DNA of 64,000 nt, from positions 21,912,001-21,976,000 of the forward strand of contig NC_065576.1 in NCBI RefSeq assembly GCF_937616625.2, in the 5' to 3' direction. The position numbers were made by a program, and so were the translations under genes. Of the stretch, positions 35,571 through 47,242 are shown in pieces. Each line of letters begins with the position of its first letter. The stretch's first letter is position 1. This stretch comes from Mercurialis annua (taxonomy: Eukaryota; Streptophyta; Magnoliopsida; Malpighiales; Euphorbiaceae). The notes under the pieces were generated by a model. It worked only from the letters and a program-made list of their open reading frames with translations. It ran no database searches and was not told where the DNA came from.

Positions 35571-36370
35571 ATAAAATTATGATAACGTTATAATAATACC
35601 ACGATAAGGTTACGATAATATTACGATAAGACTCTGATAATATTGTGATACAATTATGCTAATATAAAGTACATGAAACAATTTTGCGTATAAGAGTAAT
35701 GTTATGACAAGTTTATGATAATATTATGAAAAAGTTATGATAAATTATGTAAAATATAATTTTATTATATACTTATGATAATATTATGATACAGTTATGA
35801 TAATTTTATGAAACAATTATGAGAAAGTACGTAAAATAATTTTATTTTATATTATTATAATAATATTATGATAAAATTATTATAATAATATGATAAGACA
35901 ATGATAATATCATGATAAGATTATGATAATAATAATAAAGTTATGATGAAGTATATAATTGTTTTTGCATAATAACATTATAATAATGTGATGATAAGTT
36001 TATGATAATATTATGTAAATATTATATAAATATTATCTAATTCTATATAAATTACATATAATAAGTTATGCAAAATTTATGACGCGGTTATGATAAATTT
36101 ATAATAAAGTACGTTATGATAATCTTATAATAATTATAATATTGCTATGAAAACGTTATCTATTACTGTATAAATTATGTAAAACAATTTATGCAAAAAT
36201 TATAATAAGGTTATGAAAATGTTAAGATAATATTATATATGTTTATAATAATATTATGATAATATTATAATAATATTATGGCACGGTTATGGAAATGTTA
36301 TCTAATTCTGCATAAATTACGTAAAAAAATTATAATAAAATTTGCGAAAACAATTATACAAATTTATGAT

Positions 36371-37805
36371 AAGATAGTTAAAAAATATAATTATAATAAT
36401 AAAATAATAATTGATTATTATTATAATACATAATTAATATAGGTCTGTTATAAATATATTTTATCAAATTTATTATTTTATTTAGTTCATATAAATTTTT
36501 TAAACTGCTATTGCTATAGTAAAATATTAAATAAATAATAGCATATAATTTAAAATTAATAAAAACATTCGATATTTTAACTAAAAAGTTATTTAGAATT
36601 AATTTAAAGAACAAAGGGACAAAAAGAAATAGAAAAATTGAATATTTAAAAAAATAAAAAACTGTTAACAAGTAACAAAAGAAATTGATAGAAAAATACC
36701 AAAGAAATGTCTAACAAGTAAAACAAAAAAATATGGTATGCCTTTTATAGAGAGAGAGAGAGAGAGAGATTGCATACCATTTATAAAGATAGTAAAATTA
36801 TAAATATTTAGACACATGGAGTAAAATTATAAGGTACAAAATCGTGATGTAATTTTACTAACTTTTCTATTGTGAGGTATAAACTCATATTATTTTATTT
36901 TTTAGATAAATTTCTAAATTTTTCATTATTTAATTGGTTTCTTAGGCCTATGATTCATTCAAGTTTTTGGCCCATGTATTCCAAGTTCCAATTTCTCTTG
37001 TCTTTGTTGGCCCATGCATTGTCCTTCACAAGTACAAGACTTGTGCTTTACGAGACCAGATTCTACTGCCAATTATGGCTTGATTTTCCTCCTTTATATT
37101 CTAAGTTTCAAAATCTAATTTTCTTCCCCTCATTTCTTTCTAACCCTAGTCGTCAATCCTCTTATTTTTCCTGAAAAAATTGCTGCCCAATCTTCATTAT
37201 TTTCTTGTTTAAATCGGTGAGTTAATGGTTTATAATTTTCAGTTTTGTTCTTAGCGCTACCTCCTTTCTTAAGCGTTTTTCTTGTGCCTTTTAGAACCGA
37301 ATTGAAATCCGTCTAATCCCAGTGATAGTAAACTCAGTCCTCTACAATTTCACTTTTTGTTTTCGTCAAACGGTACATAAATTAATCCGCTATATCCACA
37401 GTCGTTTCTTCGGTATCATGTCTTTTACTTATCTTTTGACTAATATGGTTTCTGCCGAATATTGTTTGAATTAATGAGTTGGGTTTTGCCTATTAAATGA
37501 TTGATAAATTATGTGTTCTTGATTTGTAAATTGTTTTGTTCATAATTTTAGTAATTTCATTCATGATTCGTGGGGGTTTGAGTTCAGTAAGCTCTGATCA
37601 TATTTTGATTAAAAATTATTTGGGTTCTTGTTTATAGCTTGAGTTAATCTATTGGTCTTGTATTTAGTTATGTGTTTTGTTTGTTCATATTTGATGATGA
37701 CGATATTGGTTTATTTAATCAGCGGGCTGGGTAAGAATTTCAAAGTAAGTGTTAGGTTTATTATTTTAAAATTATAATGTTAAGCGTTGATCTCATTTTT
37801 TGTGA
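36371..37805 (+). other. AT-rich DNA and probable 5' part of LTR E
   Basis: 36371-36900 is AT-rich with a (GA)n run at 36749-36769 bounded by ATGGTATGC and GCATACCAT arms. From about 36900 the sequence changes to a promoter-and-leader style stretch (CTTTATATTCTAAG, CTTCCCCTCATTTCTTTC, AACCCTAG) followed by GGTGAGTT. I infer it is the upstream half of the LTR that ends at 41413, because removing the Mutator-like insertion joins the two. No TGTAATA-type LTR start was found, so the left edge is open. Confidence 0.4.
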
Positions 37806-37814
37806 AAAGTTAAA
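37806..37814. repeat. 9-bp target duplication, left copy
   Basis: AAAGTTAAA, repeated at 39496-39504 on the other side of the Mutator-like element. Confidence 0.75.
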
Positions 37815-39495
37815 GAGGAAATTACACCATTTACCAAAAAAATGAAAATAATTACAAAACTACATGTTGAATTTTTTCATTTACAAAAATCCTAAAAATA
37901 TGTAGAAAAGTACCAAAAAATAAAAAATAATTACAAACATACGGTGTATACTGTGGGTATAACGTCAGTATACTAATAAACTAACATTATATCAACATTA
38001 TATTAAAATTATACCAACATTATGCATACTGAGATTTTATTAATATTTAATAAAAATTTATCAAAATTACATCAAATCGTATATTAAAAATTAAATTAAT
38101 AATACATCAAAATTATAACAAGAGTATACTAAGAGTATACACATTAAAATATACTGAAACTTTATTATTACACCAATATTACACATCGTATATTAAAAAT
38201 TAAACTAACAATATACTAAAATTATATCAACAATGTACAAATTCTCTAGTTCATTACCAACTATAGTGAAAAATACATATAAAACAAATTATACATGTTA
38301 TCAACTAGAAAATATATATAAACTTTTATAATCGATATACCAAAAATATACTGAAATAATACCCAATAATAAAGAGTTTTTTTTACAATACCGGAAAAAA
38401 TAAAAATATTTACAAATATACAACATGTATTGTTTTTAACAGAAATATAAAAAATAATTACAGCAATACAAATTTTTAAAAAATATTTACAAAAATACAA
38501 CTTTTTAGCATATACATATAATCTGTATATAATCTGTATATAATACGAATTATATACGTTTTTTTTAAAGAAAATTCAAATCTATCAGATCTGAAAATTC
38601 AATATGTATATAATCTATATATAATCCGTATATAATACGAATTATATATGTTTTTTTTTAAATCAGATCTAAAAATAAAAATTTCAGGTCTGAAAAACGA
38701 AGGAGATGAGGATGAAGACGAACTGAAAATTCAAATCACGAATCATATACAATAAATCCTAGATCTATACATACAAAAATACAAAACAATTATAGATCTA
38801 GACAAACAAATCATATATCTACACATACAAATCATATATCTACACATACAAATCATAGATCTACACGTGAGGGAGGACGGCGGCTAGTGCGAGCAACGAG
38901 GAAGCGAGCGAGGGCGGCGGTGGCGATTGCGAGCAGTGAGAGAGGGCGGCGGTGGCGAGTGTGTGCATCGAGGAAGGGCGGCGTGCGTGAGGGAGGGTGG
39001 CGGCGTGAGGGAGAGCGGCGGTCGGAAGAAGAATGGTGGTGGTGTAGCTTGAAGATGAAATTTTATTATGATGTTAATGGAGAAAGAGAGAAAATAAAAT
39101 TAGGGTTAGATGGAGAAGATGAAGAAAAAGAAGGCAAATGTATTTTTGTTAATAAAAAAATAAAGATGACATATTTGGAAATATGAAAAACACTATTGTA
39201 ATGAGAAAGTATAAGGTAGTATTTTTGTAAATAATTTACCTTATATTGGTAGAGAGTGTAAATATTCCAATAATAAACCAAATACTATTTTTAAATTATC
39301 TGATTTATAGGTTTAATATTCCGAAATTATACCATAATTATATGGACATTATACACATCGTACTTTTTTAAATAATTTTCATTTTTTGATAGTTTTGTAA
39401 TTAGTTTAAATCAGTCGATATTTTTATAAATAAAAAAAATTTACATGTACTTTTGTAAATATTTTTAAAATTTTAGGCATTTTTGTCATCGTCCC
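37815..39495. mobile_element. Mutator-like, non-autonomous element with GC-rich cargo
   Basis: A 1681-bp element between AAAGTTAAA repeats. The left end is GAGGAAATTACACCATTTAC. The right end reverse complemented reads GGGACGATGACAAAAATGCC. Both continue with imperfectly matching ATTTACAAA-TACATGT wording over 100 bp or more. The bulk is AT-rich with repeated ATACCAAAATTAT phrases, and no transposase is seen. A GC-rich block sits at 38866-39060. Confidence 0.7.
38866..39186 (+). other. GC-rich segment with a basic open frame, possible captured gene fragment
   Basis: A sharp rise in G+C with GGCGGCGG and GCGAGCGAGG wording inside an AT-rich element. A 99-codon frame begins at TTG/GTG-type codons near 38887 and encodes Arg/Glu/Trp-rich protein, then a Lys/Glu-rich tail, with no recognised domain. 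On the opposite strand the same bases read as a CTTCTTCATCTTC- and CCGCCGCC-rich stretch typical of plant 5' untranslated or N-terminal coding sequence. I would not call it a gene. Confidence 0.4.
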
Positions 39496-39504
39496 AAAGT
39501 TAAA
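39496..39504. repeat. 9-bp target duplication, right copy
   Basis: AAAGTTAAA, identical to 37806-37814. Confidence 0.75.
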
Positions 39505-41413
39505 CGCTTATGTTTGGTTTTGAAGTGGCGGGTTGCTTCTTTAATTTGAATGGTAGTGATGGTTAATTGGCCATTTGGGTCACTCTTTTATTTTGTTTTT
39601 ATAAATTGAATCCATTTAAGTTTATTTCTAACTATTCATATTTTATCTAACAAATATTAATTTCGATTTCATTCAACGGATTTAGTTTCAATTTTAAATT
39701 GGAAATTTGATAACATTATATATTTTTTATTTAATTATTTTGATAATATTATTATTTATTATTTATAATAAATTGATAATAGTATTATTTATAAATTACT
39801 TTGACAACATCATTTTAAATCTAAGAATAATATTAGATTTATTTATTATCTAATTTATTTTGATTTTTATTTTTGGTGATCGATAATTATATTTTTAATC
39901 TATGATTTATAACTACTCGGATAATTATTAAATTCTGAAAATTATTGATTGGACGTGTCAATTGGACGTGTCAATTGGGCGTATTAAGATTTTAACGGTT
40001 TTCTTAATTTACTTTAATAAAGTAAATTATTAGTAACTATTGATTACTTGAGTTATAAGTTATTGAGTTCCGTTTTAAATTTTGATTATTATTTTATTAA
40101 AGTTGTTTCTATAATTATAAACAATGGTTTATAATTGGATATAAATATATTTATTTTATCAAAGTGATTTTTGGGAATTATAAACTCTGATTTATATTTT
40201 GATAAAATATTTTGGGTCGGGTTAGACTTGGGTCATCCGACATGTGAGGTAGCTTGGTAGTTATTGGTAACTCGGCTAATGTACTATTTGAGGAATTGAT
40301 TTTAATTATTATTTAATTATTATTTAAGTAATATTTTCCGTAACGGATTTTAAAGCGGGAACTCAATAACCTTGCCTTGTTGTTGACTGTATAATTGTTT
40401 GAGTATTGCGTTTACTCTGTTTGACTTTGTCTTATCTTGTTGTTTGTGCTAGTCCTATGTGGTATCTAATACTCAATAGAGTTAGGGTCCGTTTTTAATA
40501 ATTATTTGTATTTGCTTAGACTCATCGATCGTTCGTGCTTTTGAGGAGAACCGAGTTTAGGTTGCTTGCCAGGACTTTTCACGTGGATTAGCAAGCAGTG
40601 AGTTTATATCGATATTTACCACTTTATTAAGCAAATTGTATTTTTGCATATATATATATATATATATATATTGTACAAACAGTTTTCGAACTGTTTTCGG
40701 CATTATGGATCTGAATTAGAACGAACGGGCTACTTGATGAGTATCATCGAGACTGCGTGCGCACCGGTATATGATCTTATGGTATCGAAGTAGGTTTGAG
40801 ATATGTCTCGCCTTAGTGAGGGCGCCGGTGGAAGATACGTCTCCTGGGACTCATGTGTTTATATGAGTGACAGTCGGGGATTGGTTATGGAGATACGTCT
40901 CACCGACATGACAATTGGATTATAGATATTGTGATTTAGGGTTTCAATGCTTATCCATAATGATAAATGCTTTACAAATTTTTTTAAGGTTTTTAAAGGT
41001 TTTCACTTAATAAATGTAAATAATTGTATGAACTCATCTCAGTATATCTAACTCTGTTGTTTTTCCAAATTTTCCAGGGTTATGATTTGAGCGAGTCACC
41101 TGGTCTCCGATTCTTTATTCCCTCAAAGGTTTTATTTTATTTTAAATAAAGTCGTTAAACTGATTTTATTCCTTAAACCGCATTAGTAACTAGAAGTTTT
41201 AATTGTCTAATACTTGTTATTAGATCCATTCTATTGAATTATTTTTGTTTACATAAACTGCTAGATAAGGTTGGAGTCTTTGTTGCCCCTGAGTAGTAGT
41301 TTTTTTTGCTTGTTTATATGTTGAGTGGTTATCCGCAAGGTTTGAAACGAGCTTTAATACAACCATACCCATACCCTAGCGCCGGTCGCGATCCATGAAA
41401 ATGGGTCGTGACA
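39505..41413 (+). mobile_element. Gypsy LTR E, distal part
   Basis: A plus-strand LTR ending GGGTCGTGACA at 41413, with CTAGCGCCGGTCGCGATC just before. From about 40015 it follows the solo LTR at 42305-44854 (GTAACTATTG-TTACTTGA, TTAGACTTGGGTC, CCGACATGTGAGGTA, GATACGTCTCC). A (TA)n run lies at 40648-40671. No internal region or PBS follows, so it is a solo or truncated LTR. Confidence 0.78.
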
Positions 41414-42299
41414 ATAACTCAATGGAAACGAAATAAAAACCGCCTAAATCAAACTAAGCAAAACACCACCGCATATTCAATAGATTAAACCAATCTCTAA
41501 CTCAAGGTAATTCAATCACAAAGACAACTGAGGAGAGTCAAGCGAAACGAAACATAATTTAACCAAAAACGCCCTGAAAATTTTACGGACGTTCTTCCCA
41601 ACTTAAAGAATTACGACTTCAAAAATTGAGTCGAAAATTCAAAAGATCACTATAGGCGTACGCGAAAAATTCTTACTTCAACAATCTAGTACGTCAAACG
41701 ACTCTCTAAACACCACGTGTGAACGAATTAAAAATTTATTTTTCAATCGGGAATAACCAATACGCTATACGAGGAAAAAATTTAAAAGAACAAGCTCAAG
41801 TTTCAAATACTACCAAAGCAATACCACAAGTATAGGAACAATCCCAAATTTCAAATCGTACTCTTACTAAGCCAAATTCCAATGCTACAACCCGATAACC
41901 TAAAGATACTCTCAATTTAAAATAATCTTACATTCCTTAACGCCTACGCACCATATCGTATATAGCGGTCACAACACCAATTACCTCATATGAGAAAGCT
42001 TAAAACGCCCGCTAACAAGCATACAAGCAGATCACAATGTCGTCCTGATTATATATGCTGAGACCTAAACACCACTAGAATCGTGTCGGTTCAACCAACT
42101 AAGATCAGTTCTACAGTACCATCATCTTTTTGAATCAAGACGTAAGAGAACACACAAAATTCTAAGGAAATCCTAACTTAAACTTCAGATAATAAAATTT
42201 TTTCATCCTCCAATTTTTTTTTTCAATCAATTATTACCTCAAATCCTACAGATTATCATTTAGATCAAATCGCTATCAACGGTTTGTTGGTTATACTCA
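41414..42299. other. Unassigned A-rich sequence between two LTRs
   Basis: No frame, domain or repeat recognised. With 44860-47242 it forms one continuous A-rich non-coding sequence if the solo LTR at 42305 is removed. Confidence 0.4.
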
Positions 42300-42304
42300 A
42301 AACA

Positions 42305-44854
42305 TGTAATATCCCATATTTTACTTTATTTTCTCGGTTATTTTAATTGTAATTTTTCCTTATGTTATGCTTTTAAATTTGAATTTGAGATAAAATCTCA
42401 TAAATATATGTAATTGTTTTATTTTTAATATAAAAAAAACTTATGCAAAAAGTATTTTAACCCTAAAATTACCTCTATATATATGTGTATAACTATTGCC
42501 TTCTGTTGCCCTATTTTTAAAGAACAAATTTAGATATCTTTTTCTTCTCCTGGCGACGGGTTGTAGAATCGTCAACATTATTTTCAAATTTTTTATTCCT
42601 TTTCTCTATAATCATAATACAGGTATGTCCTATTTCTAATCTTTAATTTTTGTACTCTTATGGAATTGTGTGAATCATCAATTCGTGACCACCAATTTGA
42701 ATTGTCCATATTATTATTATATTTCCACTTTTTCTATGATTCATGTCCACCATCACGTTGTCTTCTTTTTGTCTTGGTTGGTTCAAAATCTTGCTTTCTT
42801 AATGTTATTAGACAAAGATCAATTATTTTAGAATTATTAGTTTATGCTTTATGCGTATACATCACCATGTTGTTTCTTTGATATTTTAATATCTCAATGC
42901 TTATGTCTCTGAGTATTGCGATTATCATCAGTGCTATTATATTGTTATTACTTAATATAAATATATATAAATTTTATGACATTAAATAATCTGTAACATT
43001 TTAAAATTGTTTTAATATCAATAATTATATTTGAATATTAATTTTTATTTTACTTTAGAATGTTAATCTTTAATGGAATATTTTGGTCCCTATATTTATT
43101 CAGTAAGCCTTATTCAAATTAAATTTTAGGGTTTTGAATTATGTTGTTTAGAATTTGAAACTAGCGAACTGAAATGCGAATTTCGATGTATCTAATTTGG
43201 ATTTAAAAAAAATAATTAAGATCTGATTTGATCCGATGTTATTATTTGGAAACGATAGTTGTTTTATAAATTTTTAATTTGAATAATTTTAGCTTTAATA
43301 TGAACTGATTGGTTTTGATCTTTTAAGCGAATAGTTACTCGTCAATTTTAAATTATTGTTTTGGTGTGCCAATTTGGCTAATTTACGTTTTAGCCTTTAA
43401 ATTCTTTTTTAAAATTATTTTGGTTAAGTAGTTAATTGTTAGTAACTATTGGTTACTTGAATTTTAAGTTAATGAGTTCCGTTTTAAATATTGATTCACT
43501 ATTTTATCAAATTGTTATTTTGGGAATTATAAACTATGATTTATAATTTTTGATAAAATATTTGGGTCGGTTTAGACTTGGGTCGCCCGACATGTGAGGT
43601 AACTTGGTAGTTTTCGATAACTCGGCTAACCCACTATTTGAAAATTGATTTATTTTATTATTTAAATAATATTTAAATAATATTTTCTGAAACGGATTTT
43701 AAAGCGGGAGCTCAATAGACTTGTAATATTTTTTGGCATTATAATTTATTTGAGTATTGTGTTTACTCTGACTTGGCTTTACATTGAATTTTCGTTTGTG
43801 CTAGTACTATGTGGTGTCTAGTACTGTCTAGAGTTAGAGTCTGTTTTTAATTTTTATTTTATACCTTGTTTAGACCCGTCGACTGTTCGTACTTCAGAGG
43901 CGAACCAGAGTTAGATTGTTTGTCAGGTTTTACGAGGAATAGCAAGCTGTGAGTTTATATCTCTATTTACCTCTTTATTAAGCAAATATTATATTTTGTA
44001 TATGTATATGTATAAACAGCTTTTGAACTGTTTTTCGGCATTATGGATTTGATTTTGAACATGCTACTCGATGGGCATCATCGGGACTGCGTGCGCACCG
44101 GTAATGATTATTATGGTATTGAGGTAGGTTTGAGATGCATCTCACCTGAGTGAGGGCACCGGTGGAAGATACGTCTCCTGGGCTCACTATTTTATTAAGA
44201 TGTAGTCGGGGATCGGTTATTGAGATACGTCTCACCGACACGACAATGGATTTAGAATTGTGGTTTAGGGTTTCATTGATAATCCATAATGAACAAATGT
44301 GTTATTAAACGTTTTAAAGGTTATTCAACTTAATAAATGTAAATGGTTATATAAACTCTACTCAGTAAATCTGACCCCGTTGTTTTTCCAAATTTTCCAG
44401 GTTTATGATTTGAGCATTGGTCGATCTCCGCTTCCTCATTTCTCGGAGGTTCTTTATTTTATTTCAGAATAAAAGAGCCGAACTATTTAAACTCTTAGAC
44501 CGCAGTAGTAGTATCAGATTGATATGTCTTAGTCTTACATTTACGTTTTAGACTATTGTTTGTTGGAATGGTCCAACTGTTATTTTATCAACTTTGGCAT
44601 GATTACAATGTTTATTTTATATATTGCCATGTTGTTGGAGTTAAATTTGAGATTAAGCATACTTTGAATATATGTTGCTTATATGTACTGCTAGACTAGG
44701 CTGAAGTCTCGGTTTCCCCCGAGCATGCGGTTTTATGCAGGTACATAGTTGTTAATGATATTTAACGGTTATCTGCAAGACTTGCTACGGGTTTTGGTAC
44801 AATAATACACATTACCCTAGCGCCGGTCATGATGCATGAAAATGGGTCGTGACA
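42305..44854 (+). mobile_element. Gypsy solo LTR with 5-bp target duplication
   Basis: Starts TGTAATATCCC and ends GGGTCGTGACA (2550 bp). It is flanked by AAACA at 42300-42304 and AAACA at 44855-44859. No internal sequence is present, so this is the product of LTR-LTR recombination. It shares CCCGACATGTGAGGTA and GATACGTCTCC blocks with LTR E. Confidence 0.92.
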
Positions 44855-44859
44855 AAACA

Positions 44860-47242
44860 AATTTTTTATATAAAAACTCTTTTGGCAACCACAAAATATT
44901 TAATAATACCATCCGCCTTTAATTTGAAATAACTAACATCTTCAGTTTAATTTCATTTTCAACCGAAAATAATTAACCCGTTGAAAAATTTTCTAGTTTC
45001 GTAAGCGCATCCACAAAATAAAACACTCACTTTGGAATCATAACCGAACCCTACTTTCACGATAAAATTCACGATTTTATAAAATCGTTCATCTAGAAAA
45101 AATCTTAAAATTCACTTTTAGTTAAAAACTGACAAAATTTCATCTCTTTCTCAACAAAATAAAGTTTTGCAATTAAAAATCCCTTCGTTTACGAAATATT
45201 CCCATACTATTACCAAAACTTTTTAAACAGAATTCGAATTTGTTAAAGCAAAATTTCTTTTAAGTCTTTCAGTGTAAATGAACACGCAGAGCATAACTAA
45301 TTTCCTTAAAACAAAAATCCTCAAATTATATACTCTAAGCTGATACAATTCTTTAATCCGAACTCAAAATTTTCCCGCACTTACCACAACTAAACCTCGA
45401 GTGTAACCTTATAACCATAGCTCTTATTTATCAAATACGGATACTCCATTAATATAAAACAAACCCATACAATGCAATTTTTCTTAAATCACCATCGTCA
45501 TCACATAATATTTGTCTAGATAGCAACCAAAATTTCAGAACCGTTTGAAATCACTAACTTTTAAACACCATTTATACAATGTAACTCGCGAGTTTATAAC
45601 AAAACATTTTTCTTGAAAAGTCTCATTGATAAAATTTATTTTACGTAATTGTGCACCAGGGTGATGACAGCTCTCATCCCCAAATAGTTGCATTCGACCC
45701 TAATCATTTAATGCCGTGATGAATGTAATAAATGCATGTATCAATTATTTATTTCTCTTTTAATTAGTGATCATACTTAATGCTCAATGCAGTTTTCTAT
45801 TCGTGGCATTTCAAATGCATGTTCATGACATGTCTGGGCACAATTACGTGATAAAAACATTTTAATTGCTTTAACGAGTTAACATTTAAAATCAATTTTC
45901 CTTCGAAACATTTTCTAGGCATTACACTCTGTGAGACGTGCACTTGTCCATCTTGACATATTTGTCCATCTCCATTATCCGAGTCCACCAATTTGAATCG
46001 TCAATAACGAAATAACCCAATTCAGCAACGAAACTAAAACTTACCTAACAACGAATTCCACCTCAAATCAAATTGAAAAATTCTCTAAAGAAAACAATAC
46101 AACACGATCGCATTCACAACCCCACCATCAATTTCGGTATTTCACCGATCTACCTAACGAAAATATCAGTGTATTACTACACTGATCAACCTCGAAACAA
46201 AGTTTCCACATCCTTTGCCATAATGCCAAAAGCCGGAAAAAAAATCGATACTTTAAATTTCCACAACGGACCTGATTTTTAGAAACGCATAACGTTCGAA
46301 GCTTAACGCACGAGGCAAACACTTACAAGTAGAATTATTCCACTAGTGCTGGGTAATATAACTCAAATTACCTTCCTCTGACAAGGATAGATTCAAATTT
46401 GAGTCTACTAACTGCTCTTAATAATTGCTCCTCAAATTTCTTGATACTAAAATCACTCACCTTGATTTCCAGAGTTCAAACGATAGACCAGGCTAAACTA
46501 ATTATAACATCTAAACTAATCGCAGGGTCAAAACAAAGGTTCGAATTGCACATTGACACCAACGCCAAAGTTAAGCCAAAGAAAAACTAGCGAGAAGTAA
46601 CCTCACGTGATACTCCACACAATGCCAACGAGGACAATAATTGACATGGCATAACTTAATCAAACATGAGAGACATAAATAATAACACATAAACATCTCG
46701 CAGTAAAACAATTACTCATTAGATGGTTAAACAATATAAAGTTCAAAGGATTGAGCATAAAACATCTTATGTGATCAACGAATTCCAACCGACATGGTAA
46801 CAACTCAAACAGCCCGAAAATGATCAAAATATTAAATCATATAATAACATGCTCAAAACGTCAAATCAGATCAAAATAAATTAAGATATTGCCTTAAAAT
46901 TCTTATCATAACCCATTTCGAAAGATAAAATTCATACGATAGATCTCTAGTTCATGTCTAGCCCCACAGTTTTAAAAATCACTTTCCAAAAAACCTCTTT
47001 ACAAAACAATGGTAAAATAATTCGTTCCGAAACGCCACAATTAAAATTCATCGAGTTAGCCGAGTGTTTACAACTTCCAAGCTCAACTCTCAATTTGGGT
47101 GACCCAAGTCAACCTCCAATAACCATTCATAAAACATAAACAACACATTTTCAAATCCGAACAAAAAATGCACATCAAAATAAATCTCAATATTTTCAAA
47201 ATAAGGAACTCGACGTCACCCAATAACAACATCAGACTCATT
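44860..47242. other. Unassigned A-rich sequence up to the satellite
   Basis: A-rich plus strand with scattered short frames of no recognisable content. Nothing identifies it. The satellite begins abruptly at GCCAAACGTTTAAAA. Confidence 0.45.

Larger units (their letters stand above)
34051..36370. repeat. ATGATAA-type simple-sequence field
   Basis: Over two kilobases of irregularly repeated TTATGATAATATTATGATAA-like words, with interspersed AAGGCTATGATAA and GTTATGAAAA variants and occasional GTAAAATAATTTATGCA phrases. The unit length is not constant, so this is a degenerate, slippage-grown field rather than a clean tandem array. Two MITEs lie in it (34581-34888, 35201-35570). Confidence 0.8.

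Noticed and set aside
37140..37230. First exon and splice donor (GGTGAGTT) of a host gene
   Set aside because: No downstream coding exon was found, and position relative to LTR E fits an LTR leader better. Left as an unproven possibility.
38887..39186. Real protein-coding gene in the Mutator-like element
   Set aside because: Start codon is weak, composition is extreme, no domain is recognised, and the frame crosses from the GC-rich block into AT-rich element sequence.
44041..44241. 66-codon minus-strand frame in the solo LTR
   Set aside because: Falls within a recognised LTR repeat region and has no domain. LTR structure explains it.
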